Assembly: GCA_963696525.1 (NCBI GenBank)
Contig: CAVOKO010000009.1
Span: 248,001-312,000, forward strand
Length of the DNA stretch: 64,000 nucleotides
Direction of reading: 5' to 3'
From: CAWBRT01 sp963696525
GTDB taxonomy: Bacteria; Acidobacteriota; Terriglobia; Terriglobales; Acidobacteriaceae
The position numbers and the translations under genes were made by a program. The stretch's first letter is position 1. Each line of letters opens with the position of its first letter. A model generated the notes under the pieces. It had not been told where the DNA came from, made no database searches, and saw only the letters and a list, made by a program, of their open reading frames with translations. Shown here piece by piece: positions 46,305-55,637 of the stretch.

Positions 46305-46405
46305 GATGGAATCCCCTTTTGTCGAGATAAAGTTTGATTATATACGCCGTTGAACACGCCGCCCGGCCGGCGGCAGGCAGCTTGGGGTCGTCAGTTCGAG
46401 CAAAA

Positions 46406-46733
46406 AAGCGGGTGCCCCATACAAGCTTCCTTTGCTTGAGTGGGGTAGTTGCTGCTTGTGCAGGAAACTGCCCCACTCAAGCCAACGGCGGGCTTGAATG
46501 GGCCACCAACCGTTCTTACGCCCCCTTTGGGGCTGTTCGCTGAAACGTCAACCGTACCCCAGGCTTACGCCATGGGGCTACCGTATTACGCCCGCTGTGC
46601 GGGCTGGGATCACGCCCAAGCCCAGAGCGGGTGCCCCATACAAGCTTCCTTTGCTTGTGTGGGGTAGTTGCTACTTGCGCAGGAAACCGCCCCACTCAAG
46701 CCAGCGGCGGGCTTGAATGGGGCCACCACTCTG
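46406..46733. repeat. Two ~100-bp direct repeats with GGGTGCCCCATACAAGC
   Basis: 46408-46503 and 46629-46726 both read GGGTGCCCCATACAAGCTTC, TGGGGTAGTTGCT and AACGGCGGGCTTGAATGGG-type units. Each can fold through CCCCACT(C)AAGCC against GGCTTGAATGGGG. The short unit recurs at 51660, 52437, 53459, 56978, 57475 and 61160. No coding frame is supported in 46305-46803. Confidence 0.85.
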
Positions 46734-46803
46734 CTTATTTTTTGGGTAACGGCGGGCACCGGCGCGGAATCCAATCCGCAAGCAAAGAATCCAGGAGAAC
46801 GAA

Positions 46804-47076
46804 ATGGCGAACTGCACTCACCTCGGACTGATCAATCCTACCGTCAAATCCAGCGGCAAAGGCTGCAAAGAGTGTCTGGAAACAGGAGGTACATGGGTCG
46901 AGCTGCGCATGTGCGAGATCTGCGGACACGTGGGCTGCTGCGACTCTTCACCCAATAAACATGCCACCAAGCATTTTCATAAGACGAAGCACCCGATCAT
47001 CCGATCCTTCGAGCCGGGCGAGAGCTGGCACTGGTGCTACATCGACCAGGATTTTGTCGAACCACGAGCAGCATGA
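46804..47076 (+). CDS. UBP-type zinc-finger protein
   Basis: A 90-residue stand-alone ZnF-UBP domain. The zinc ligands appear in NCTHL, CKECLETGGTWVELRMCEICGHVGCCDS and a set of histidines: KHATKHFHKTKHP. The final PGESWHWCYIDQ is the family hallmark. In eukaryotes the fold binds the C terminus of ubiquitin; in bacteria the role of free-standing copies is unknown. The start ATG follows AGGAGAACGA. Confidence 0.9.
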   Translation: MANCTHLGLINPTVKSSGKGCKECLETGGTWVELRMCEICGHVGCCDSSPNKHATKHFHKTKHPIIRSFEPGESWHWCYIDQDFVEPRAA

Positions 47077-47198
47077 ATTGCTGTGGCGTTAGCGACAAAG
47101 GCGAATCCTCGCTGCGACTAAAGCCCGCAAAGGCCCCACCCCCCGGCACAAAGGCTTATTTGGCCTTGCCCTCTACCTCAGGATCGGTACAATTGTGG

Positions 47199-47292
47199 GG
47201 CCTCCGGGTCGGAAAAGGAGATTCCGGATAAGGCCAATCACATTGCCAAAGCGCTTACCAGCGCGGCCGACCTGTGCGGCAGCGGCAACTAA
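47199..47292 (+). pseudogene. C-terminal remnant of a duplicate of the neighbouring secreted-protein gene
   Basis: One frame reads EKEIPDKANHIAKALTSAADLCGSGN followed by a stop. The downstream gene ends with EDTANRAMKAMGHAVQLCGGS, sharing the pattern D-(T/K)AN-x3-KA-x3-A-x2-LCG-S. This looks like the tail of a former tandem copy. No start or upstream conserved region can be traced, so the call is tentative. Confidence 0.35.
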
Positions 47293-47325
47293 GATTCCGT
47301 GTTAAGCAAGGAGCGGCTGTTCAAA

Positions 47326-47904
47326 ATGAAAACTCTGCGCACCATCGTTTCCATTCTTGGCTTGATCGCGTTCTCCGCGGCCTTGGCCCAGCAGCCTGTT
47401 GCGCCCCCGTCCAACCCCGCCGCACCGGCCGGCCCAACGCTGGCCACGACCATGCAGTTCCTTGAGACAACGCTGAATGGACAGGGCAAACTGAATTGGA
47501 CTACTCAATATCATGACAGTGCAGATGGGACGAATTGGACCTATAAGCTCAGCTTCGAGGTAAGCAAAGTGGTTGCCGATGCGGCGACCTGCACAATCCG
47601 TTATCACTGCAAGATCACGCGGGACGACGTTGTGGTCTCCGATCGCGATGCTTTGTTGGTTCTGCACGATGTGCAGGACCTGATGTTGACCACCGGCGAC
47701 CAGCGTCAGAACAAGAATGATGCGGCCGCCGGGCACACAACTTGGACCGCGAAGGTGGTCCCGGGAAACTTCGACCTTGTGGTGCGAGGGCAGGGGAATA
47801 ACGAGTTCTACTTCTTTTTTACCGATGAAGACACGGCCAACCGTGCCATGAAAGCCATGGGCCACGCGGTACAATTGTGCGGCGGCAGCAGAGGTTCGTT
47901 TTAG
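47326..47904 (+). CDS. Secreted or periplasmic protein, unknown
   Basis: A 192-residue protein with a signal peptide (MKTLRTIVSILGLIAFSAALA, cleavage after AQQ or ALA) and a Pro/Ala linker, followed by an alpha/beta domain with TTMQFLETTLNGQGKLNWTT at the start and a C-terminal ADF-type helix (ANRAMKAMGHAVQLCGG). An in-frame start nine codons upstream (47299) would place extra charges before the signal, so I prefer 47326. No family is recognised. Confidence 0.8.
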   Translation: MKTLRTIVSILGLIAFSAALAQQPVAPPSNPAAPAGPTLATTMQFLETTLNGQGKLNWTTQYHDSADGTNWTYKLSFEVSKVVADAATCTIRYHCKITRDDVVVSDRDALLVLHDVQDLMLTTGDQRQNKNDAAAGHTTWTAKVVPGNFDLVVRGQGNNEFYFFFTDEDTANRAMKAMGHAVQLCGGSRGSF

Positions 47905-47970
47905 CCGACCGAATCCCTTCTCAAACCGACTCCCTTCTAATGATCGATGAACCAACAATCGCAACGGCAA

Positions 47971-49017
47971 TCAGTAGCCGTGCTCGCCGCCGTCGTTTAG
48001 TTTCACTTTGCCGCGGAACATGCGGTAGATGAAGACGAAGTATGCGAGGGCCAGGGTGATGCCTATGCTCCACCAGACCAGTCCTACGGCCAGCGCGTAG
48101 CTTGCCGTGACCGAGTTTTGGATGGTGAGGTTGTAGCGCGGGTCAACCGCCGGCAGGATCACCGGATAGAGCGCGAAGACGGCTCCGACCAGCATGAAAG
48201 CCAGATAAAACGACGAGGCCAGAAACGCGCCCAGATCGTTTCCCTTCCGGCTGTAGGTAAACATGGCGAAGAGGGTGCCGAAGACCGCCAACGGAATGAC
48301 GTATCCGATGGGCGCGGCCCGGTAGTTGGCCGATAGTTCGGGGCGAATCCACAAGGTCGCCAGCAGGCTGAGCAGGGTAAGCGCTAGTTGCGCCGGCCAA
48401 AGCACGGCCGCAATCCGGCGAGCCCGCTGGTTGACCGCGGCCTCGGTTTTGACGGCGATGTAGTGGGCACCGTGGCTCGCGAGCGCCACCAGCGCCAGCA
48501 CGCCCGAGAGCACTGTATACCAATCCAAGATGCCGGGCTCCGGCCCCACCCGCCAATTGGTGAACAGCGGCAGGAAGAAGTAATGATCCGGGCCGAGCGG
48601 CACGCCGCGCACCACGTTTCCCAGCGCGGCTCCGTAAAAGATCGCGAGCAAAAGACTGGCCAGAGCGAAGATGGCGTCGAAGAATTGCTTCCAGACATCC
48701 TGCTCGAGGTGGGCCCGGAACTCGATGCCGATGGCGCGCAGCATGAGCAGCCAAAGCACCATCATCAAGGGCAGGTAGAAGCCGCTGAAGCTGGAAGCAT
48801 ATAGCTGCGGAAAAACGAAATAGAGCACGCCGCCGGTGGCCAGCAGCCAGACTTCGTTGCCATCCCACACCGGGCCGATGGCGCGGATGACTTGCTTGCG
48901 CTCATCATCGGTGCGGGCGGCGAGCAGATGAATGGCGCCGGCGCCGATGTCGAAGCCGTCGAGGATGACGTAAGCGGTGAGCATGACCGCGATGATCGAA
49001 AACCAGAGTGTCGGCAT
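47971..49017 (-). CDS. cydB: Cytochrome bd-type quinol oxidase subunit II
   Basis: Membrane subunit of the bd-type terminal oxidase, with eight or nine hydrophobic segments in 348 residues. LWFSIIAVMLTAYVILDGFDIGAGAI is the CydB N-terminal signature. It lies directly after cydA with one base between the coding regions, so the two are translated together. The oxidase reduces O2 at low concentrations with quinol and does not pump protons. Confidence 0.95.
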   Translation of the reverse strand: MPTLWFSIIAVMLTAYVILDGFDIGAGAIHLLAARTDDERKQVIRAIGPVWDGNEVWLLATGGVLYFVFPQLYASSFSGFYLPLMMVLWLLMLRAIGIEFRAHLEQDVWKQFFDAIFALASLLLAIFYGAALGNVVRGVPLGPDHYFFLPLFTNWRVGPEPGILDWYTVLSGVLALVALASHGAHYIAVKTEAAVNQRARRIAAVLWPAQLALTLLSLLATLWIRPELSANYRAAPIGYVIPLAVFGTLFAMFTYSRKGNDLGAFLASSFYLAFMLVGAVFALYPVILPAVDPRYNLTIQNSVTASYALAVGLVWWSIGITLALAYFVFIYRMFRGKVKLNDGGEHGY

Positions 49018-49018
49018 G

Positions 49019-50392
49019 TTATTTCACCCCCGCTTGTGGCCCGGCGCCGCCGTCCGCGATGGCCGGGACTTGTCGCGCCTCGGGACCGTGCTCGATTTCG
49101 CGGTGCATCAGGAACAGAAAGAGAATGGAAAGCATGGAATACATTCCCAGGAAGCCGAGCAGCGTGAACCAGCCATTGCCCGCTGAAACCGACTTGGAAT
49201 ATCCGTTGGCGGTGCGTAGCAAGCCGTAGACGAGATACGGCTGCCGCCCGATCTCGGCGGTCACCCAACCCGCCGTGTTGGCGATGAAGGGCAAGGGGAA
49301 ACTGAGCAGCAGAATCCAGAGCATCCAGCGCGCTTCGAAGAGCCGCCGGCGCCAGAGCAGCCAGGCCGCGACCAGCATGACGGCCATGAAGATCGTCCCC
49401 AGGCCGACCATGATGTGATAGCTGAAGTAGAGCAAAGGAATGTTATCGGGCCACTCCGAGCGCGGAAACGCGTCCAGCCCGCTCATGTGGGCGCTCCAAC
49501 TGCGGTAGGAGAGTAAGCTGAGAACGCGCGGAACCACGACTGGGTTGTCGATTTTCTTTTGCTCGACGTCGGGTTGGCCGATGATCACCAACGGCGCGCC
49601 CTGACGCGATTCGAACAAGGCTTCCATGGCGGCGAGGGTGACGGGTTGATGCTCCGCCAGGTTGCGTCCCTGGCCGTCGCCGGTGGGCCCGATTAACGGA
49701 ATGACAAAAATCAACGCGGCGGCGACGCCAACCTTGAGGAAGATTTTTGCCTGCTCCAAATGCTGTTTGCTGAGCAGGTAGAAAGCGCCAACGGCCATCA
49801 TGACAAAAGCGCCGGTCACACCCGCGCCGGTCATGTTGTGGGCGTATTGCCAGAGCGCCCACGGATTCAGCACCAGGCCCCAGAAACTGGTGAGCGTGAC
49901 GGAGCCATCGGCGGTGCGCGCATAGGCCACCGGGTGCTGCATCCAGGCATCGGTGGCTACGATAAAGTAGCCCGACAGCCAGGAGCCGAGAAACACGGCC
50001 ACGGCCGACCACCAGTGAGCAATTCTGCTCAGACGCTTTTCGCCGTAGAGAAACAGCCCCAGGAAAGCCGACTCCAGGAAGAAGGCGAAGGTGCCTTCCA
50101 TGGCCAGGGTTTGTCCGATGACGCCGCCGGCGTATTTGGAAAAATGCGACCAGTTGGTGCCGAACTGAAACTCCATGGGAATTCCAGTCACCACGCCGAA
50201 GACGAAAGAAATACCGAAGATCTTCGCCCAGAAGCGCGCGGCATCGTCGTAACGCGGGTCCTTCTTCCACAGGGCCAGGGTCTTCAAGGCCACGATGAGC
50301 GGCGCCAAGCCCATGGTGAGCTGCGGAAAAAGATAGTGATAGGTAACGGTGAAGGCGAAATGCAGTCGATGGATGAATTCAGCGCTGTCCAT
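49019..50392 (-). CDS. cydA: Cytochrome bd-type quinol oxidase subunit I
   Basis: A 457-residue haem-binding subunit. The N terminus FIHRLHFAFTVTYHYLFPQLTMG carries the haem b595/d His, and GTNWSHFSKYAGGVIGQ and MEGTFAFFLES with its Glu are the family core. The Q-loop region GQPDVEQKKIDNPVVVPR is short, as in the cyanide-insensitive (CioA-like) subgroup rather than the Escherichia coli long-loop form. CydX-like small subunits are not visible nearby. Confidence 0.95.
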   Translation of the reverse strand: MDSAEFIHRLHFAFTVTYHYLFPQLTMGLAPLIVALKTLALWKKDPRYDDAARFWAKIFGISFVFGVVTGIPMEFQFGTNWSHFSKYAGGVIGQTLAMEGTFAFFLESAFLGLFLYGEKRLSRIAHWWSAVAVFLGSWLSGYFIVATDAWMQHPVAYARTADGSVTLTSFWGLVLNPWALWQYAHNMTGAGVTGAFVMMAVGAFYLLSKQHLEQAKIFLKVGVAAALIFVIPLIGPTGDGQGRNLAEHQPVTLAAMEALFESRQGAPLVIIGQPDVEQKKIDNPVVVPRVLSLLSYRSWSAHMSGLDAFPRSEWPDNIPLLYFSYHIMVGLGTIFMAVMLVAAWLLWRRRLFEARWMLWILLLSFPLPFIANTAGWVTAEIGRQPYLVYGLLRTANGYSKSVSAGNGWFTLLGFLGMYSMLSILFLFLMHREIEHGPEARQVPAIADGGAGPQAGVK

Positions 50393-50497
50393 GTAAGGTC
50401 ACCTGGTGTGCGGCAAAAAGAGTACGGCAAAAAAAGTTCACCGCAACCCCAACCCGCGCGATCAGGGCGCGTGTCGGGGACCGACGCTGCGAAATAC

Positions 50498-51082
50498 TTA
50501 GGGCTTGAGCCGTTCTAGTTTGCGCATTTTTTCCGCCCGCCGGATTTCGCGCCGCCGGCCCGCATCTTCATAACGGCGCTTCTCGTCGGCGGTCTCCGGC
50601 AATACCGGAGGCACCTGGAGTTTGCGTCCATGGCGGTCTACGGCCACGAAAGTCAGGTAAGCGCTGCTCACGTGACTGCGCTCGTTCGACAAATAATGCT
50701 CGACCCAGACCTTGACGCCGACCTCCATCGAGGTGCGAAAGACCCGGTTCACCGAAGACTGTAACACTACCAGGTCACCGACGCGACTCGGCACCAGGAA
50801 GTCCAGGTGATCGATGGCGGCGGTAACGACGTAGCTACGTGAGTGGCGATGCGCCGCCAGCGCTGCCGACAGATCGATCCAGTGCATCAGGCGTCCACCG
50901 AGCAGAGCGCCGAGCGGGTTGGCGTCGTTCGGCAGAACATATTGCACCATCTCGGATGCCGATTCGGCAACCGGCTTCGGACTGAGAAATATGTCGAACC
51001 TGGTTTTGGTTTGCTCTTTCTTTCCGTCTTCGTTCTCGCTTTCGGCGCCCACCAGACGATCCTTTCCATGCTCAAAGACCAT
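50498..51082 (-). CDS. Hotdog-fold acyl-CoA thioesterase
   Basis: A 194-residue cytoplasmic enzyme hydrolysing acyl-CoA. The hotdog core has NDANPLGALLGGRLMHWIDLSAALAAHRH with the catalytic Asp in a long helix, and VTAAIDHLDFLVPSRVGDLV. The charged C-terminal tail (RRYEDAGRRREIRRAEKMRKLERLKP) is typical of YciA-like or larger acyl-CoA thioesterases. The frame is open to 51082; a start inside the charged N terminus is possible. Confidence 0.9.
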   Translation of the reverse strand: MVFEHGKDRLVGAESENEDGKKEQTKTRFDIFLSPKPVAESASEMVQYVLPNDANPLGALLGGRLMHWIDLSAALAAHRHSRSYVVTAAIDHLDFLVPSRVGDLVVLQSSVNRVFRTSMEVGVKVWVEHYLSNERSHVSSAYLTFVAVDRHGRKLQVPPVLPETADEKRRYEDAGRRREIRRAEKMRKLERLKP

Positions 51083-51145
51083 GATTCATGATCAAAGCTT
51101 CACTTCACTTCGTTGTCCACAGGCCTTTTGCCGCAGCCCGCGCAA

Positions 51146-51559
51146 CTACGGCGCATGCGGGTGGCGGCTGAGGTATGCAGCCAGAAAGCACTCTGCCTGG
51201 CGTTGCAGCCGCTCATCGCGATGAGCGTTCAGCCATGCGGAAGTTGCCCGCGAGAATTCCAGTACTCCGGATTCGGCGGGGGCATGATTTAATTCCGTGG
51301 CGTAGAGAATCCGCAAAATCTCCGGCGCGTCGCGCGGCACAGAGAAGCGGACGGCATCGGCAGTGCGTTCGACGGGAAGCCAAGCGCAGAGAGCATAGCC
51401 GAGGTTACACTGCCGCAAAGCTTCGTCATCCGGTTGCTCGCGCTCGTGTCCGGGAGCGGAACAGCCGCCACGGAAAGCGTCGCCCAGCGGCAAGCGCTGG
51501 CGCCACAGCCAGAGATCGGCATCATGGCGCTGGTGCGGAATGAAATACGGGCAACACAT
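51146..51559 (-). CDS. Conserved hypothetical protein with CPYF-PHQ motif
   Basis: A 137-residue protein starting MCCPYFIPHQRHDADLWLWRQRLPLGDAFRGGCSAPGHE, with several Cys, His and Trp residues that could bind a metal, and a helical second half ending HRDERLQRQAECFLAAYLSRHPHAP. I know no function. Its composition and the N-terminal Cys pattern argue for a real gene. Confidence 0.6.
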   Translation of the reverse strand: MCCPYFIPHQRHDADLWLWRQRLPLGDAFRGGCSAPGHEREQPDDEALRQCNLGYALCAWLPVERTADAVRFSVPRDAPEILRILYATELNHAPAESGVLEFSRATSAWLNAHRDERLQRQAECFLAAYLSRHPHAP

Positions 51560-51993
51560 AGGATCTATTTCGGCGAATCCGTTGAGCGGGGATCGCCGCC
51601 GCGGCGGGAACCGCCGAGTACCGCTATTCTACAGAATTCTACAGACCTGCCGGGCAATTGATCCCCACATCTGTCTAACCGCGGCAGATGAGGGACACCG
51701 TCAAACGAAACTACCCCACGTTAGCCCAGTCACCCCAGCGAGCTGAGCCTCGCCTTGATAATCTACAGGCACCCGGCCAATTCGCGCTCAACTCCCTCCA
51801 ATTCGCGCTAAACTTGGGATGCTGTCCCGTCAGTTCGCCGCGTAAATTTCAGCATGTTAACCTGAGCGATTTGCACGTTCAAATACACAGATTCTTCGTT
51901 CGCTCAGAATGACACTTCATAAGGTTATGGCGCGAACCTCCAGGACGCGACACGCGACACTAGCGAGGGTGGCCGGAAGCCGAGAGGATACAG
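51560..51993. repeat. Gene-free, repeat-rich stretch
   Basis: Contains CCCCACATCTGTCTAACCGCGGCAGATGAGGG (51660-51692), CTACCCCACGTTAGCCCAG (51709-51727), and GATTCTTCGTTCGCTCAGAATGACACTTCAT (51890-51920). These belong to the dispersed families at 46406, 52437, 53459 and 57527. Confidence 0.6.
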
Positions 51994-52314
51994 ATGGCGC
52001 AGAGTCGAGTGGGGCAGCTCAAGGAAATTTTGGCTCAGGACACAAACAACCTGTTGACCCGCTACGCGCTGGCTATGGAATACTCGAACTCCGGCGATGT
52101 CAACGCGGCGGTCGCCGAGTTCAAACTGCTGCTCGAACAAAATCCAGATTATGCCAACGCCTACTTCATGGCTGCGCAAGCACTGGCGGGCGCGGATCGC
52201 GGGGCTGAGGCTGGGCAAATGCTCCGGGACGGAATTGCCGCCGCCAAGCGCAGCGGGAATCGTCATGCGGAATCCGAGATGCAGCTCATGCTCGACGATC
52301 TGGAACGGCTCTGA
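51994..52314 (+). CDS. Small tetratricopeptide-repeat protein
   Basis: A 106-residue cytoplasmic protein with about three TPR helix pairs: NNLLTRYALAMEYSNSGDVNAAVAEFKLLLEQNPDYANAYFMAAQALAGAD is the characteristic A-B helix pattern (ladder of Ala, Tyr and Pro positions), followed by a third helix ending in MQLMLDDLERL. It probably acts as a protein-binding scaffold. The upstream gap is full of repeats, and the gene is alone. Confidence 0.85.
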   Translation: MAQSRVGQLKEILAQDTNNLLTRYALAMEYSNSGDVNAAVAEFKLLLEQNPDYANAYFMAAQALAGADRGAEAGQMLRDGIAAAKRSGNRHAESEMQLMLDDLERL

Positions 52315-52436
52315 TCCCACCTTAGCCAACTAAGCGGAAGTGGAGCCCCCTTTGTTTTCGGCAGCAGAAACAAAAGGTGGCTCGACTTCGCTCGCCATGA
52401 CAGTCTGGTAGGTCGGAATATATCTACTGGGGAATT

Positions 52437-52560
52437 GCTCTAACCGCGGCAGATATGGGGCACCCGTTTTCATTGGTCCCCACATGAGCCGACCGCGGCG
52501 CTGGTGACTCGAAAATCAAATTCCCACATCTGCTAACCGCGGCAGATATGGGGCACCGTC
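52437..52560. repeat. Repeat-rich spacer (CTAACCGCGGCAGATATGGGGCACC family)
   Basis: CTAACCGCGGCAGATATGGGGCACC occurs twice (52439-52463 and 52534-52558) with a related half-unit at 52482-52500. This is the family also seen at 46406, 51660 and 53459. No gene is present between 52315 and 52585. Confidence 0.75.
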
Positions 52561-52585
52561 AGCGCCGACGGGTCCGAAGCGAATC

Positions 52586-53392
52586 TCAGGCCGCGGCCGC
52601 TTTGGCTCGTTTTTTGAGCATCCGTCTTAGCGCGAAATTAACTACGAACGGCGCCAGGAATGCCAATCCAATAGCCACGCGGTTCGTCCAGGGAACGACG
52701 GTTTCGGTAATGTCGCATTCGTAGGCACGCAGCACGGCTTGGGCGACGCGCTCGGCGGTAATTCCGCGCTGCCCTCCGGCGGAGATTCGCATCCCCGGCG
52801 CGCCGTGCACGGCATGATCTCCGAAATCGGTTTTCACATAGCCGGGGCAAATATTGACCACGGAGACGCCGCTGCCTTCGAGTTCGAGACGGGCGGCGCG
52901 GCTGATCGCATTGAGCGCGCGCTTGGTTGCCCCGTAAGCGCCCATATACGGCACCGCGATGAAGCCAGCCACGCTCGAGATGTTGATGATGCATCCGGAT
53001 TTCTGCCGTTTCATGACGGGAATCACCTGCTGCATCGCTTCGATGGCGCCAAACAGGTTGGTTTCAAACATCCGGCGGTAGGCTTCGCGCTGCATGCGCT
53101 CGATGGAATCGATCAACCCGAAGCCGGCATTGTTCACCCAGACATCAACCCGTCCGAAGCGCTCCAAGGTGGCCCGAAGCAACGCCGAAATCTGCGCCGG
53201 GTCGCAGACATCGCAAGCAACCGCCAAGCTTGGCTGTCGGGGTGCAACTCTGGCGCGCGCCGCCTCCGCCCTGGCCTGGTCGCGCGAAGAGAAGACGATG
53301 GCCGCGCCATGGTCGGCGAACAATTTGGCGGTGGCTTCGCCGATACCCATGGATGCGCCGGTGATGACCACTACCTTTTCTGACATATCCAT
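52586..53392 (-). CDS. Short-chain dehydrogenase/reductase
   Basis: A 268-residue classical SDR. The N-terminal NAD(P) motif is TGASMGIGEA, WVNNAGFGL carries the NNAG motif, and the catalytic Ser is in INISSVAG with Tyr and Lys in YMGAYGATKRA. Substrate is not predictable. The hydrophobic, basic C terminus (WTNRVAIGLAFLAPFVVNFALRRMLKKRAK) suggests membrane association. Confidence 0.93.
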   Translation of the reverse strand: MDMSEKVVVITGASMGIGEATAKLFADHGAAIVFSSRDQARAEAARARVAPRQPSLAVACDVCDPAQISALLRATLERFGRVDVWVNNAGFGLIDSIERMQREAYRRMFETNLFGAIEAMQQVIPVMKRQKSGCIINISSVAGFIAVPYMGAYGATKRALNAISRAARLELEGSGVSVVNICPGYVKTDFGDHAVHGAPGMRISAGGQRGITAERVAQAVLRAYECDITETVVPWTNRVAIGLAFLAPFVVNFALRRMLKKRAKAAAA

Positions 53393-53944
53393 AGCAGTGC
53401 TTTGTAAGTTCTCACGAGGAAAAAGTCAAGTTTGGAGCAGGCTCTACCTCGATAAAATTTTCCCACGTTAGCCCGACAGCAGGGCGGGACGTGGGGCACC
53501 CGGAGATTCCCTCTGGGGCTAAAGCCCGTATTCTTGCTGGCTCCGGATGGCGCGGCTAAAGCCACGCCCCTTCAAGAGACCTATCTATGAAACAGACTCT
53601 ATGGATTACAAATCAAATACACAGATTCTTCGCTCGCTACACTTGCTTAGAATGACACTTCGAGTGAGAGTTATGGCGTCCACACTCAGCTTAATAGGTA
53701 TCGGGAACTCACACGCTCAGAAACGTATACAAAACCCGGCACTCACTTTGCAGCAGAACTCATAGCAGCTCTGTTTCTGGCACGGGCAGAATTGCCCGGG
53801 GCGGAAGTTGCTGCAACCAGCGGGCTGCGAGCGACGTCAAAAGAGCTAACGCCCGGCAACCTGCAACTCTGCTCGAACGGCGAGGCGTTAAGTCATTAGT
53901 GCGAACGGTCTCTCAAAAGGCGAGAGCGGAAGGGTTGTTCTCTT
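53393..53944. repeat. Gene-free, repeat-rich stretch
   Basis: CCCACGTTAGCCCGACAGCAGGGCGGGACGTGGGG (53461-53495) is an inverted-repeat unit; GGGGCTAAAGCCCGTATTCTTG and CGGCTAAAGCCACGCCCCTTCAA (53515-53573) belong to the family at 57349 and 61023; GATTCTTCGCTCGCTAC and TTAGAATGACACTTC follow (53625-53660). None is coding. The promoter of the AAA gene must lie near 53880-53930. Confidence 0.7.
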
Positions 53945-55448
53945 ATGAATCTGCCCGGGACGTTGGGCGAACTACGGCAGAGCGCGTTTTGTGAAAACAG
54001 ACTTCGAACCCGGCACGTGAAAGACGAGCTGCGTGAAAACCTCATAGCGCGTCTGCGACAGGGAGGGCCGGTGTTTCCCGGCATCATCGGCTATGAAGAC
54101 ACGGTGACGCCTCAGGTCGTCAATGCCATCCTCTCGCGCCACAATTTCATCCTGCTGGGCCTGCGGGGCCAAGCCAAGAGCCGCATCCTGCGCTCGTTGA
54201 CGGCGCTGCTCGACCCGCATCTGCCGTACGTCGCCGGATGCGAGATCCGCGACAATCCTTATCAGCCGCTCTGCCGCCATTGCCGTGAGCTGATCGCCGA
54301 AGTTGGCGACAAAACTCCGATCGCCTATCTCGGACCGGACGAACGCTACGTGGAGAAGCTGGCGACTCCCGACGTGACCATCGCCGATTTGATCGGCGAC
54401 ATCGATCCGATCAAGGCGGCCAAGGGCGGACACGAACTCAGCAACGAACTGACCGTCCATTACGGGTTGCTGCCGCGCGCCAATCGCGGCATCTTCGCCA
54501 TCAACGAACTGCCCGACCTCGCCGGCAAGATCCAGGTCGGCCTGTTCAACATCATGCAGGAAGGCGACGTCCAAATTAAGGGTTACCCGGTACGGCTGCC
54601 GCTCGATGTTGCCCTGGTGTTCAGCGCCAACCCCGAGGACTACACGGCGCGCGGCAAAATCGTGACGCCGCTGAAGGATCGCATCGGGTCGGAGGTACGC
54701 ACGCACTATCCGGCGTCCATCGAGGAGGGGATCGAGATCACGGCGCAAGAGGCGTGGACCAAGCGCAATGGTTTGCAATTGCAGGTTCCGCGCTTCATCG
54801 ATGAAGTGATTGAGCAGATCGCCTTTGTGGCGCGCGAGGACAAGCACATCGACAAGCGCTGCGGGGGTCAGCCAGAGGCTGCCGATCAGCGCGATTGAGA
54901 ACGTCATCTCGAACGCCGAGCGGCGCGCGGTGTTTCAGGATTCCGAATACGTGGTGCCGCGGATTGCCGACGTGTTCGCGGCCCTGCCGTCGATTACCGG
55001 CAAGCTCGAATTGGAATATGAGGGCGAGGTGCGTGGCGCCGACCAGGTGGTGCGCGAGATCATCAAGACCTCGATCGCGCGGGTTTTCGATCGGTACTTC
55101 GCCAACGCCGACCTGAAGCAGGTGGTGCAATGGTTCGAACTGGGAGGCGAAATCCAGTTGCCGGAATCGGCGAACCCGGCTGAGCTGGCAGGTATGCTGC
55201 GCCCCATCCAGGGACTTTTCGATAAGACCTCGATTTTGAAGCTGGAGAATTCCGAGGCACCCGAGGTGCAGGTATCGGCCGCCGAGTTCGTGCTGGAAGG
55301 ACTGCACGCGCACAAAAAAATCGGGCGCTCGGAGGAGCGCTTGTTCTCGGCCGACAAGGGAGCGAAGCCTCCCGAGCGGGAGTACAACAAAACCGAAGTG
55401 CAAGACGACTTCGAGGCGCGCCGCCGGAACCGCAGGCCGTTTAACTAG
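53945..55448 (+). CDS. Magnesium-chelatase-like (ChlI/MoxR-type) AAA ATPase, one frameshift
   Basis: About 500 residues when joined. The AAA module has a P loop GLRGQAKS (residues 72-79) and the sensor region VFSANPEDYTARGKIVTPLKDRIGS. The Walker B region reads GIFAINELPDL, with Asn where Asp is usual. After LDKR at about 54860 the frame breaks by one extra base and resumes as SGVSQRLPISAIENV to the end. A VWA-domain gene follows after 189 bases, so this is a ChlI-ChlD-like ATPase/VWA pair, probably a chaperone or metal-insertion machine of unknown target. Confidence 0.88.
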
Positions 55449-55452
55449 AAAA

Positions 55453-55577
55453 GGGTGCTGAAAAACTCGTACCAGTGTCATCCCGAGGCCGCGCCGGTTT
55501 TCGGCGACCGAGGGATCTGCTTTACTTTTAACGCGCACAAAAGCAGATCCCTCGCTACGCTCGGGATGACACCCTCT
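55453..55577 (+). repeat. Dispersed ~90-bp repeat (copy 2) plus a facing partial copy
   Basis: TGCTGAAAAAC, GTGTCATCCCGAGG and GGATCTGCTTTACTTTT run from 55453 to 55540 and match the reverse complement of 21050-21148. The facing half AAAAGCAGATCCCTCGC to GCTCGGGATGACA (55540-55572) makes the whole an imperfect hairpin. It fills the gap between the ATPase and VWA genes. Confidence 0.8.
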
Positions 55578-55637
55578 GAGAACAGTGTTTAGGGCACCAA
55601 GAATCCGATACTGGAAAACAGTTCACAAAGGCTTTTT

